Shown here: positions 43,847 to 51,585 of the stretch, in pieces
How the letters are laid out: each line of letters starts with the position of its first letter
Numbering within the stretch: the first letter of the stretch is position 1
Source: Dactylosporangium siamense
GTDB taxonomy: Bacteria; Actinomycetota; Actinomycetes; Mycobacteriales; Micromonosporaceae
Direction of reading: 5' to 3'
NCBI RefSeq assembly: GCF_016862795.1
Contig: NZ_BONQ01000052.1
Span: 62,001 to 126,000, forward strand
DNA length: 64,000 nt
Notes under the pieces: generated by a model
Seen by the model: the letters and a program-made list of their open reading frames with translations, nothing else
Told to the model about the DNA's origin: nothing
Databases searched by the model: none
Translations under genes and position numbers: made by a program

Positions 43847-44320
43847 ATGACTCCGCGAGAGGTGTTCCTTGCCCTGGTCCACGGCGTCTCGGAGGGGCGG
43901 TGGGACGAGCTTGCCGACCTCTACGCCGAGCAGACCGACGTCGTGCACCCGTTCGACCCGCTGCGCGCGCCCGCGCTGCGCACCCGCGACGAGCTCCGCG
44001 AGCACTTCCGGCCCACCGGCACCGGCCCGGAGCTGCACCGCCGGCCGGTCAACATCACCGTCCACGAGACCACCGATCCCGAGGTCATCGTCGCCGAGTT
44101 CGAGTATCAGGGCACCGCCGCCGGCGAACCGTTCTCGCTGCCCGGCATCTTCGTGCTCCGCGTCCGCGACGGTCAGATCGTCAGCTCCCGCGACTACTTC
44201 GACCACCTCACCGCCGCCCGGATCCACGGCCGCCTCGAGGAGGTCGTCGCCGCCGTCCAGCAGCGGCCGGCCGCGCCGCCCGGCGACCAGCCAGCGACTT
44301 CGATCACCGCGACGCGCTGA
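43847..44320 (+). CDS. SnoaL-like/NTF2-fold protein
   Basis: 157 residues with the NTF2-like pattern: FLALVHGVSEGRWDELADLY, VVHPFDPLRAPALRTRDELREHF, VIVAEFEYQGTAAGEPF and LRVRDGQIVSSRDYFDHL. Such proteins can be isomerases, hydrolases or small ligand binders; activity is not predictable here. GGGAGG precedes the ATG by 6 bases. It is probably induced when the divergent TetR is released by a ligand, perhaps one this protein acts on. Confidence 0.87.
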   Translation: MTPREVFLALVHGVSEGRWDELADLYAEQTDVVHPFDPLRAPALRTRDELREHFRPTGTGPELHRRPVNITVHETTDPEVIVAEFEYQGTAAGEPFSLPGIFVLRVRDGQIVSSRDYFDHLTAARIHGRLEEVVAAVQQRPAAPPGDQPATSITATR

Positions 44321-44351
44321 CCGCACCGCCGGAACCCCTCCCGCGAGCACA

Positions 44352-44415
44352 CCCCGGTGATCGAAATCGCCCACTGGTCGCCCGGACGACCAACCCGCAA
44401 CTTCGATCACCGGGG
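44352..44415. repeat. Inverted repeat copy 1 (TTCGATCACCGGGG)
   Basis: CCCCGGTGATCGAA (44352-44365) and TTCGATCACCGGGG (44402-44415) are perfect 14-base inverted arms with a 36-base loop. The arms share their core with the second element 260 bases away. Confidence 0.88.
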
Positions 44416-44614
44416 AGATCCACCCCGGGCGCGGCATTTGGGCTGATCCGGACCTCGGGATGCCTGATCGAGCGCCGGGCACACGGAGGTCGTTGCCGGA
44501 TCCCCGCAACCGGAAGGATCCTCGTTCCGCTCGTCGCGCCATCACGCGCTGCATTACTGGGCCCGGAACGCTCTTCCACGCGGAGTCACCTCCGGCCGGA
44601 TCGCCCACCTGGGT

Positions 44615-44672
44615 CGGTGATCGAAGTCGCGCGGCGGTCGTGTGGACGGCCAGCGCGCGACTTCGATCACCG
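44615..44672. repeat. Inverted repeat copy 2 (19-bp arms)
   Basis: CGGTGATCGAAGTCGCGCG (44615-44633) and its exact reverse complement (44654-44672), loop 20 bases. It is the best-preserved member of the local family and would form a strong hairpin in RNA or a cruciform in DNA. Confidence 0.92.
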
Positions 44673-44753
44673 GGAAGATCGGCTTGCCTGCGGCACAAGG
44701 CACACAAAGCACACAAAGCACGACGCGGGCGAGGTGCGCGAGGGGTCACGGGC

Positions 44754-45284
44754 TCAGGGGCGGTTCGCGGCGGTCAGGCTCCGGTGGCGGCGGACGGCGT
44801 CGCGGTTGCCGCAGGCCGGGGAGCAGTACCGCTGCCGGCCGGTGCGGCTCAGGTCGGCGAACGGCCTGGCGCAGCCGGCGGCCGAGCAGCGGCCGAGGCG
44901 GTGCATGCCGCGACCCGACAGGTGCAGGGCGGTGCCCACGCTGATGAGCGCCCGCAGCGCGCCGGCCAGCGGCAGGTCCGGATCCCGGTAGTGCAGGTGC
45001 CAGCCGTCCTCGGCGTGGTTGGACAGCCGGGGATACGCGGCGGCCCGCTGCAGCAGGACGTTCAGCCGCGAAGCCCGGGTCGCGTCGTCGGGGGCGTCGA
45101 CGACGGCGAGCCAGTCGTCGAGGAAGGCCAGGGTCTCGGTGAGGTCCTCCGGGCGCACGGCGACGTCGATGACGAACCCGGCCTCTCGGCACCGCGAGGC
45201 CAGCGCGGCCACCGTCGCCGGCGGGTCGTGGACCAGGGCGAGGGCGAGCCGCACCGGCTCCTCGCCGTAAGGGTTGATGTGCAC
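44754..45284 (-). CDS. CGNR zinc finger protein (ABATE-type)
   Basis: 176 residues. The C-terminal zinc finger is clear: LGRCSAAGCARPFADLSRTG then RQRYCSPACGNRDAVRRHR, with the CGNR signature. The N-terminal half (LALALVHDPPATVAALASRC, RLNVLLQRAAAYPRL) matches the ABATE domain normally found with it, proposed to be stress-linked transcription regulators. GTG at 45284 is chosen because the frame upstream overlaps the divergent small gene. Confidence 0.87.
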   Translation of the reverse strand: MHINPYGEEPVRLALALVHDPPATVAALASRCREAGFVIDVAVRPEDLTETLAFLDDWLAVVDAPDDATRASRLNVLLQRAAAYPRLSNHAEDGWHLHYRDPDLPLAGALRALISVGTALHLSGRGMHRLGRCSAAGCARPFADLSRTGRQRYCSPACGNRDAVRRHRSLTAANRP

Positions 45285-45298
45285 AAGACCATTACAGC

Positions 45299-45469
45299 AT
45301 GCTCGGAGCCATGCAGGAGCACACTTGGCGAACCACATCGAGCCATGTCACCAGCGGCGGCCGGGTCCGATACGAGCACTGCCGGTGCGGACAGTGGCGT
45401 GTCGTCGTCGACGAGGCCACCGCGCCGGCCTGGCGGACCGTCGCGACGCCGGGCGCGGCCGACCGCTGA
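45299..45469 (+). CDS. Small conserved-type Cys-containing protein
   Basis: 56 residues: MQEHTWRTTSSHVTSGGRVR then YEHCRCGQWRVVVDEA. The pattern H-x-W...TSEG.v.Y..C.CG.WR is, from memory, typical of small actinobacterial proteins of unknown role, possibly binding zinc through CRCG. Start could be 45299 or 45311. Its stop lies in the first unit of a tandem repeat. Confidence 0.6.
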   Translation: MLGAMQEHTWRTTSSHVTSGGRVRYEHCRCGQWRVVVDEATAPAWRTVATPGAADR

Positions 45470-45531
45470 CCACGCGGCACCGCTGACCACGCGGCACCGG
45501 TGACCACGCGGCACCGGTGACCACGCGGCAC
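45464..45531. repeat. 17-bp tandem repeat spanning a stop codon
   Basis: Four head-to-tail copies of CGCTGACCACGCGGCAC (copies 3 and 4 have GG for GC at positions 2-3), followed by partial copies to about 45555. The first unit contains the TGA of the small upstream gene. Confidence 0.93.
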
Positions 45532-45560
45532 CGCGTGGCACCGCTGACCGCGCGGCCGGG

Positions 45561-46439
45561 TCAGCGGCCCACCGGTGTCTCCCGGCCGATCCGGGACAGT
45601 TTCTCCGGGTTGCGCACGGCGTAGAGCCCGGTGATGCGGCCGTCGTCGATGCGCACGGTGATGACGGTGTCGACCGCGTCACCGACCCGGAGCAGCAGCG
45701 CCGGGTGCCCGTTGACCTGCGCCGGTCGCAGCACCGCCCCGGCGGGCACCTTGCGGCGCCCGACGAGCAGCAGCCGGGCCACCTTGCCGGCGCCGGTGAT
45801 CGGCCGGCGCACGGCCTGCACCACCCCGCCGCCGTCGCCGAGCAGCACGACGTCGGGCGCGAGGATGTCGAGCAGCGGTTGCAGGCCACCGGTTTCCACC
45901 GCCCGCTGGAAGGCTGCCAGGGCGTCGCGGGTCTGCGCCGCCGACACCTCCCCGCGCGGCCGGCGGGCGGCGACGTGCGCGCGGGCCCGGTGCGCGATCT
46001 GGCGCACCGCCGCCTGACTCTTGTCGACCGCCTCCGCGATCTCCTCGTACTCCAGGGCGAACACGTCCCGCAGCACGAACACCGCCCGCTCCGTCGGCGC
46101 CAGGGTCTCCAGCACCAGCAGCATCGCCATCGACACGCTCTCCGCGAGCTCGACGTCCTCCGCCACGTCGGGCGCGGTCAGCAACGGCTCCGGCAACCAC
46201 GGCCCGACGTAGGACTCCTTGCGCCGGCGCAGCGTCCGCAGCCGCATGAGCGCCTGCCGGGTGGTGATCCGGACCAGGTACGCCCGCTGGTCCAGCACGA
46301 CGTCCAGGTCGACGCCCGCCCATTTCAGCCAGGTCTCCTGCAGGACGTCCTCGGCGTCCACGGCCGAGCCGAGCATCTCGTAGGCGACGGTGAACAGCAG
46401 GTTGCGGTGCGCGACGAACGCCTCCGTGGCCGGGTCCAT
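45561..46439 (-). CDS. ECF41-group sigma factor with SnoaL-like C-terminus
   Basis: 292 residues. Sigma2: LFTVAYEMLGSAVDAEDVLQETWLKW; sigma4: LAPTERAVFVLRDVFALEYEEIAEAV then SQAAVRQIAHRARAHV. The ECF41 signatures are all present: WLPEPL between sigma2 and sigma4, DGGG in the C-terminal extension, and NPEKL near the end. In this group the SnoaL-like extension controls activity instead of an anti-sigma factor. It is divergent from a DoxX-like gene, its probable partner. ATG at 46439 is chosen by homology of the N-terminus. Confidence 0.92.
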   Translation of the reverse strand: MDPATEAFVAHRNLLFTVAYEMLGSAVDAEDVLQETWLKWAGVDLDVVLDQRAYLVRITTRQALMRLRTLRRRKESYVGPWLPEPLLTAPDVAEDVELAESVSMAMLLVLETLAPTERAVFVLRDVFALEYEEIAEAVDKSQAAVRQIAHRARAHVAARRPRGEVSAAQTRDALAAFQRAVETGGLQPLLDILAPDVVLLGDGGGVVQAVRRPITGAGKVARLLLVGRRKVPAGAVLRPAQVNGHPALLLRVGDAVDTVITVRIDDGRITGLYAVRNPEKLSRIGRETPVGR

Positions 46440-46480
46440 GGTTGCTGCCTGCTCCTTCGCTCGACGGTGCCACCCCACCG

Positions 46481-46507
46481 GATGCCGGTCCCGGCCGCGC
46501 TGTGACA
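46481..46507 (-). promoter_or_regulatory. ECF41-like promoter of the sigma gene
   Basis: TGTCACA (46507-46501), 16 bases, CATC (46484-46481). The -35 is identical to the published ECF41 element and the spacing is right; the -10 has CATC for CGTC. Autoregulation is likely. Confidence 0.6.
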
Positions 46508-46541
46508 GCCGCGGGCGGTGGCGTACGTCACGCCGCCACCC

Positions 46542-46568
46542 TGTCACGGGGGCGGGACCGGCGGCACC
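46542..46568 (+). promoter_or_regulatory. ECF41-like promoter of the DoxX-type gene
   Basis: TGTCACG (46542-46548), 16 bases, CACC (46565-46568), 40 bases before the DoxX-like start. Divergent to the sigma-gene element and sharing its spacing. Confidence 0.45.
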
Positions 46569-46608
46569 TGAATGGCACCGAACACCGATGCAACCAAGGA
46601 GCTTCCCG

Positions 46609-46980
46609 ATGAACCTCGCCCTGTGGATCGCCGCCGGCCTGCTGGCCACCGTCCTGCTGATCAGCACGTCGAAGATGTTCGTGCCCAGGGACAAGATCGC
46701 GGCCATGGGTGGCCACGCCGCCGCCTGGGTCCTGGACTTCAGTCCGGGGGCGCTGCGGGCCATCGGCACGCTGGAGCTGCTGGCCGCGGCGGGCCTGATC
46801 CTGCCCCGCGCGCTCGACATCGCGCCGGTCCTGGTGCCCGTCACCGCGGTCTGCGTGGCGGCACTGTTCGTGGGCGCGGCGACCATGCGCCTGCGCCGCG
46901 GCGAACGGGCGACGATCACGCCCGACCTGATCTACCTGGCCGTCGCGGTGTTCGTGGCCTGGGGCCGGTTCACCGGCTGA
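46609..46980 (+). CDS. DoxX-like membrane protein
   Basis: 123 residues with four hydrophobic helices: LALWIAAGLLATVLLISTSK, AIGTLELLAAAGLILPRAL, VLVPVTAVCVAALFVGAAT and LIYLAVAVFVAWGRF. This is the DoxX/DoxD-like family, with unclear redox or quinone-linked roles. AAGGAG is 7 bases before the ATG. Divergence from the ECF41 sigma gene and the promoter pair suggest it is the regulated partner. Confidence 0.85.
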   Translation: MNLALWIAAGLLATVLLISTSKMFVPRDKIAAMGGHAAAWVLDFSPGALRAIGTLELLAAAGLILPRALDIAPVLVPVTAVCVAALFVGAATMRLRRGERATITPDLIYLAVAVFVAWGRFTG

Positions 46981-47004
46981 GCCGCGCACTACAGGCCGCC
47001 GCCG

Positions 47005-47217
47005 CTACAGGTCGTCGTGGGCCGCCGGCACGCCGTGACGGACGCACCGGGGGCAGCAGTGCGGCCCGCCGGTCGTGCGTTCGCCGATCCATCCGTACCG
47101 CCGCAGCACGCTCCAGGCGAGATCCCAGCGGTGCAGGACGCCCCCGAGACCGCGCAGGATCAGTCCACAACCGTCACATCGCAAACCGAAGTCGGTGCCG
47201 TCAACCGCGGTCATCAT
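47005..47217 (-). CDS. Small zinc-ribbon-like protein
   Basis: 70 residues with LRCDGCGL and GGPHCCPRCVRHG, two CxxC pairs that likely hold one zinc. AAGGGGG precedes ATGATG by about 6 bases. Function unknown. It is leftward, downstream of the ArsR-type regulator gene by about 100 bases. Confidence 0.6.
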   Translation of the reverse strand: MMTAVDGTDFGLRCDGCGLILRGLGGVLHRWDLAWSVLRRYGWIGERTTGGPHCCPRCVRHGVPAAHDDL

Positions 47218-47315
47218 CGACGCCCCCTTGAACCGCCGTTCCGGTCGAACTCTCACCATCGTCACGCCGCTGCATTGCAACAATCCCTCGAAAATATGAC
47301 AGCTGTACGACAACC

Positions 47316-48284
47316 TCACCCGACCAGCGCGTCGCCCAGCGGGGTGCGGTGATACAGCACCGACCGGCCGGACCTGGCGCGCTGCACCAGCCGGGCGCGG
47401 TGCAGGACGGCGAGGTGGTCACCGACCGCGCCGGTGGCCATGCCGAGGGCCTGGGCGAGCTGGCTGGTGCTGGCCGGGTCGGCGAGGGTGACCAGCAGCA
47501 GCGCCCGGGACCGGCCGAGCAGCGCCGCCAGCGACGCCGGCGCCTCGGGCGGCCCGTGCTCCAGCAGGGTGCCGACGCCGCGGGCCGGGTAGACGATCGC
47601 CTTCGGCCACGGCTCGTCCGTGTACAGGGCGAGCTTCGGCCACACGAACACCGACGGCACGAGCAGCAGCCCGGCGCCGTCGAGCCCGACCTCGCGGCGC
47701 CCCCGGCCGAGCACCTCGACCGCACCGTCGCGCCACCGCACCTTCGGGTGCAGCCCGGCCAGGGCGGCGGCCCAGCCGTCCCGGCCGAGCTCGCCGACGC
47801 GGTGCACCACGTCGCGCTCGCACAGCAGCCGCAGCCGCGGCCAGTCGTCGGCGAGCAGTTCGGCCCACGCTCTGGACAGCAGCCCGGCCAGCCGCTCGAC
47901 GACGTCCGGCCCGGTCAGGACCGCGCGTGCTGCGTCGGTGATGTCGCGCCGGCGCAGGTAGAAGTCGATCTCGGCGCGGACCGCGGCGGGCGGGGCGGCC
48001 CACAGCGCGGCGAGGTCGTCGTCGATGGTCTGCCCGAGCGCCCGCGGCGGCGGGGAGAAGAACGTCGCACCCGACCGCGGCCCGTGCAGGGCCAGGACGG
48101 CGTCCATGACCGGGTCGGCGCGCAGCGGCGCGAACCGCGGGCGGAGCCGGGCCAGCCACGCCTCCGGCACGCCCTGGCGGTGCCGGCTGGCGAGGGCGCA
48201 GATCAGGTGGTGCAGCTCGAACATCGGCGAGAGCGCGAACCGGGTGCGCAGCAGGTCCTCGGCCCCGACCACGAACCGCAGCAT
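47316..48284 (-). CDS. ArsR-like winged-helix regulator (DUF5937 type)
   Basis: 322 residues. The C-terminus is an ArsR-type wHTH: LLGRSRALLLVTLADPASTS, QLAQALGMATGAVGDHLAVLHRARLVQRARSG and RSVLYHRTPLGDALV. The N-terminal 220 residues (LRFVVGAEDLLRTRFALSPM, WAELLADDWPRLRLLCERDV) match the DUF5937 sensor region. It is divergent from an MFS transporter gene and probably controls it. Confidence 0.87.
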   Translation of the reverse strand: MLRFVVGAEDLLRTRFALSPMFELHHLICALASRHRQGVPEAWLARLRPRFAPLRADPVMDAVLALHGPRSGATFFSPPPRALGQTIDDDLAALWAAPPAAVRAEIDFYLRRRDITDAARAVLTGPDVVERLAGLLSRAWAELLADDWPRLRLLCERDVVHRVGELGRDGWAAALAGLHPKVRWRDGAVEVLGRGRREVGLDGAGLLLVPSVFVWPKLALYTDEPWPKAIVYPARGVGTLLEHGPPEAPASLAALLGRSRALLLVTLADPASTSQLAQALGMATGAVGDHLAVLHRARLVQRARSGRSVLYHRTPLGDALVG

Positions 48285-48305
48285 CCCCCGACCTTACGCC
48301 ACACG

Positions 48306-48318
48306 GCGAATCAATCGC
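48306..48318. promoter_or_regulatory. Candidate ArsR operator
   Basis: GCGA-ATCAA-TCGC in the 65-base divergent gap between the regulator and the MFS gene; extending it gives CGGCGA/TCGCTG imperfectly. The only palindromic site in that gap. Confidence 0.4.
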
Positions 48319-48349
48319 TGCCTTCCGAAAAGGCCGACACGCTCGTCCC

Positions 48350-49558
48350 ATGACCGTCGTCGACCGCCCCGCCACCTACCGTGAAGTCTTCGCGGAGGGG
48401 TCGTTCCGGGCCCTGTTCGCCGCCCGGACCCTGGCCATCGGCGCCAACTCTCTGCAGATCTTCGCGCTGTCCGTGCTCGTGTACGCGAGCACCGGCTCAC
48501 CGCTGCTGAGCGCCCTCGCCTTCGGGGCCGGCTTCCTGCCGCAGGTCGTCGGCGGCCTGCTGCTCGGATCCCTGACCGACCGGCTGCGCGCCCGCCCGCT
48601 CATCGTGGCCGGCTACGCGGTGGAGGCGCTGCTGGCCGCCGCGCTGGGGCTGCTCGACCTGCCCGTGGCGGTCAGCCTCACCCTGGTCGCGGTCGTCGCC
48701 TGCGGTACCCCCGTCTTCGCCGGCGCGGCCGCCCGGGTCATCGCCGAACGGCTGACCGGCGACGCGTACGTCCTCGGCCGGTCCGTGTCGAACATGTCCT
48801 CCTCGGCGGCGCAGCTGCTCGGGCTCGCCGGCGGCGGCGTCGCGGTGGCCGCCGTCGGACCGCGCGACGCGCTGCTGTTCGCCGCCGGATGCCACCTGCT
48901 GGCCGCCGCCATCGTCCGGTTCGGCCTGCCCACGGCCGGTCGGAGCGCGGCGAGGTCGGGCGGGGCGGTCCGCGACAGCTGGACCGGCGCCGTCGCCCTG
49001 CTGTCCGACCGGACCATCCGGCGGCTGCTGCTGGCGCAGTGGCTGCCGTCAGCGTTCGTCGCCGGCGCGGAGGCCCTCCTCGTCGCCTACGGCGCGAGCC
49101 GCGGGTTCCCGCCCGGGACCGGTGCCGTGCTCATGGCCGCGCCCCCGGTCGGCATGCTGGTGGGCAACTTCGCCGCCGGCCGGTTGATGCGCCCGTCGCT
49201 GCGGGAGCGGTCCTCGCCGGCCTTCCTGCTGGTGCTCGGCACGCCACTGATCGGGCTGCTCGCCGCGCCGCCGCTGCCGCTGCTGGTGGCCCTGCTCGTC
49301 GTCGCGGGCACCGGCTTCGCCTACGGGCTGGGCCTGCAACGGGCCTTCCTCGCCGCCGCCCCGGAGGACCGCCGGGGCCAGCTGTTCGCGCTGCAGTCGA
49401 CCGGCTTGATGGCGTTGCAAGGCGTCGGACCGTTGCTCCTGGGCACCCTCGCCCAGCTCACCACGCCGGCCTTGGCGATCGCCGTCGCCGGTGTTGCCAC
49501 GGTACTGGTAGCGCCATCCCTGCGCCGCGCCCAGGACCGGGCGGCACGGCTCAGCTGA
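48350..49558 (+). CDS. MFS transporter
   Basis: 402 residues with about 12 helices: RALFAARTLAIGANSLQIFA, then GGLLLGSLTDRLRARPLIVAG with the loop 2-3 motif, and GFAYGLGLQRAFLAAAPEDRRG between helices in the second half. It is the partner of the divergent ArsR-like gene and probably exports a toxic compound. The last 8 bases overlap the convergent oxidoreductase gene. Confidence 0.87.
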   Translation: MTVVDRPATYREVFAEGSFRALFAARTLAIGANSLQIFALSVLVYASTGSPLLSALAFGAGFLPQVVGGLLLGSLTDRLRARPLIVAGYAVEALLAAALGLLDLPVAVSLTLVAVVACGTPVFAGAAARVIAERLTGDAYVLGRSVSNMSSSAAQLLGLAGGGVAVAAVGPRDALLFAAGCHLLAAAIVRFGLPTAGRSAARSGGAVRDSWTGAVALLSDRTIRRLLLAQWLPSAFVAGAEALLVAYGASRGFPPGTGAVLMAAPPVGMLVGNFAAGRLMRPSLRERSSPAFLLVLGTPLIGLLAAPPLPLLVALLVVAGTGFAYGLGLQRAFLAAAPEDRRGQLFALQSTGLMALQGVGPLLLGTLAQLTTPALAIAVAGVATVLVAPSLRRAQDRAARLS

Positions 49559-50681
49559 CGGCGAGCCGGGAGGCGGTGACGGCACTGTTGAAGGACACCT
49601 CGCTGAGCAGGCCGGGCGCGGCGACCATGTCACCGGCGAGGTACACGCCGTCACCACGGTCGACGGCCGGCCGGTCGCGCCAGGTGTGGCCGGGCAGGTC
49701 CAGCGCGCCGGAGCGGCGGTTGGCGACGCCGTCGCGGCGCCAGGTGGTGCGGTCGCGCCAGCCGGGCAGGGCCAGGTCGGTCAGGGCCTCCAGCCGGGCC
49801 AGCCCGCCGGCCTTGCCCTCGCCGTCGAGCAGCGGCAGCTGCGCCTGCGCCAGGGACTCGCCGGTCGGCGCCAGGCTCGGGTCGGGCACGGTGTAACGCT
49901 CCAGCCAGCCGGCCGCGTCCAGGTCGGACACGACGAAGGCGTCGCGGCGGTCGGCCCGCACGGCGAGGTCCAGCAGCACCGCCCGGCCGCTGGGACCGGC
50001 CGGCAGCGCGGTGCCGAGCAGGCGGGCCGCCGCGTCGAGGGTGGTGGCCACGATGACCGGCGGCGGGGGCAGCTCGGTGACGCGGGCACCGGTCTCGATG
50101 GTGACACCGCGGGTCCGGGCGTGCGTGGCGAGGCGGTCGATGAGCCCGTTCCAGCCGCCGGCGAGGTACCGGGCCGGCGGGCTCGGCGCGAAGACCCTCA
50201 GCAGCCGCGGCCAGACGAACGCGGCCGACAGCCGGCCCGGGTCGGCGTCGAAGGTCGCCACGCCCATGAGGTTCGCCGCGGCCGAGGCCGCCGCCTCGCC
50301 GTGGTGGCGGCTGATCCAGGTGTGGAAGTCGACGTCGACCGGGGCGCTGCGGCGGCGCCGCGCCAGGACCGGCAGCAGCGCGGGCGGTGGGGTGCGGCGC
50401 AGCCGGCCGCCGTGCCGGAAGCGGAAACCGGCGAGGCCGGACAACGGCACCCCGGACGACCGGCCGATCAGGTCGCGGCCGGCGAGCCACCGCCACCACG
50501 GTCCGTCGCGGTACAGCACGTGCGGGCCGTCATGGGCGACGTACGGCCCCACGGTGGCCCGGGCGCGCCCGCCGAGCGTGTGATGCGCCTCCAGGAGCCG
50601 GACCCGCGCTCCGGCCTCGGCACAGGTGATAGCGGCGACAAGGCCGGCGAACCCGCCGCCGACCACGGTGATCCTCTGCAT
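49551..50681 (-). CDS. FAD-dependent oxidoreductase (phytoene-desaturase-like), ECF41 partner
   Basis: 376 residues. The N-terminal FAD site MQRITVVGGGFAGLVAAITC and HHTLGGRARATVG fit the amine oxidase/phytoene dehydrogenase superfamily; the C-terminal GDGVYLAGDMVAAPGLLSEV closes the FAD domain. The substrate is unknown. ATG at 50681 lies 9 bases after the -10 of an exact ECF41 promoter, so the mRNA is probably almost leaderless. Oxidoreductases are one of the three known partner types of ECF41 sigma factors; the divergent sigma gene is 34 bases away. Confidence 0.88.
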   Translation of the reverse strand: MQRITVVGGGFAGLVAAITCAEAGARVRLLEAHHTLGGRARATVGPYVAHDGPHVLYRDGPWWRWLAGRDLIGRSSGVPLSGLAGFRFRHGGRLRRTPPPALLPVLARRRRSAPVDVDFHTWISRHHGEAAASAAANLMGVATFDADPGRLSAAFVWPRLLRVFAPSPPARYLAGGWNGLIDRLATHARTRGVTIETGARVTELPPPPVIVATTLDAAARLLGTALPAGPSGRAVLLDLAVRADRRDAFVVSDLDAAGWLERYTVPDPSLAPTGESLAQAQLPLLDGEGKAGGLARLEALTDLALPGWRDRTTWRRDGVANRRSGALDLPGHTWRDRPAVDRGDGVYLAGDMVAAPGLLSEVSFNSAVTASRLAVS

Positions 50682-50689
50682 GACCGGGT

Positions 50690-50716
50690 GACGACGTAGG
50701 CCACAATCATGTGACA
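50690..50716 (-). promoter_or_regulatory. Exact ECF41 promoter of the oxidoreductase gene
   Basis: TGTCACA (50716-50710), 16 bases, CGTC (50693-50690): identical to the published ECF41 target promoter. Its -35 overlaps the ATG of the sigma gene itself (50716), so sigma translation start and promoter share bases. Confidence 0.88.
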
Positions 50717-51585
50717 TGAACGATGGCGAGCAGCACCGGCGCTACCTGTTCGCGGTCGCCTACCGGCTGCTCGGCAGCGCCGCGGACGCCGAGGACGCCG
50801 TGCAGGAGGCGTTGCTGCGCTGGTACACGTTGCAGGCCGACGTGGCGCAGCCGCGGGCGTGGCTGACCACCGTGACGTCGCGGATCTGCCTGGACCTGCT
50901 GGGCTCGGCCCGGGCCCGGCGCGAGACCTACCCCGGCATCTGGCTGCCCGAGCCGCTGCCCGGCTACGACGACACGGACCTGGGCGACGCGGCCGCGCTG
51001 CGGGAGTCGGTGCGCACCGCGGTCCTGCTGGTGCTGGAGAGCCTCTCGCCCGCCGAGCGGATCGCGTTCGTGCTGCACGACGTGTTCGGCATGGACTTCG
51101 AGCGGCTCGCGGCCGTCGTCGGCCGGACCCCGGCGGCGTGCCGGCAGCTCGCGTCGCGGGCCCGCCGGCGGGTCCGCGCCGAGGCCCCGGCGCGGGAACC
51201 GGTCTCCCCTGAGGAGCACCGGCGGGTCACGGCCGCGTTCCTCAGGGCGAGCACGGACGGCGACCTCACCGAACTGGTGAGCCTGCTGGATCCCCGGGTC
51301 GTGCTGCGCTCCGACGGCGGCGGCGAGGTGCTCGCCGCGCGGGTGCCGGTGCTCGGCCCGGAGCGGGTGCTGACGCTGCTGTCCGGGCTGGGTCGCCGGT
51401 ACGCGGGGGTGCTGGCCCGGCCGGTCCGGCTGGCCGGCGGGGACGGCTTCACGCTCGAGCTCGGCGGGACCCTGATCGGCGTGATCGGCATCGAGATCGC
51501 CGGCGGCCGGATCACCGAACTGAACCTGGTGGTCAACCCGGCGAAACTGCGCACCGTCACCCGTCGCGGTCCGCTCTCCAGGTGA
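50716..51585 (+). CDS. ECF41-group sigma factor
   Basis: 289 residues. Sigma2: LFAVAYRLLGSAADAEDAVQ; GIWLPEPLPGY is the ECF41 WLPEPL motif; sigma4: LSPAERIAFVLHDVFGMDFE then RTPAACRQLASRARRRV; the extension has DGGGEV and NPAKL. It is the second ECF41 factor within 5 kb and only moderately similar to the first, so not a recent copy. Almost surely drives the divergent oxidoreductase. Confidence 0.93.
   Translation: MNDGEQHRRYLFAVAYRLLGSAADAEDAVQEALLRWYTLQADVAQPRAWLTTVTSRICLDLLGSARARRETYPGIWLPEPLPGYDDTDLGDAAALRESVRTAVLLVLESLSPAERIAFVLHDVFGMDFERLAAVVGRTPAACRQLASRARRRVRAEAPAREPVSPEEHRRVTAAFLRASTDGDLTELVSLLDPRVVLRSDGGGEVLAARVPVLGPERVLTLLSGLGRRYAGVLARPVRLAGGDGFTLELGGTLIGVIGIEIAGGRITELNLVVNPAKLRTVTRRGPLSR

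Larger units (their letters stand above)
44321..44753. other. Gene-free stretch with a family of inverted repeats
   Basis: 433 bases without a convincing gene. It holds four copies of the core TTCGATCACCGG in two opposed pairs; a fifth diverged copy is in the end of the SnoaL-like gene (CGACTTCGATCACCGC near 44295). Near 44697-44722 is a short CACAAAG repeat. Codon pattern in all frames looks random. Confidence 0.7.

Noticed and set aside
44352-44672. Insertion sequence with terminal inverted repeats
   Set aside because: The span between arms contains no transposase frame; the arms occur as separate hairpins instead of element ends.
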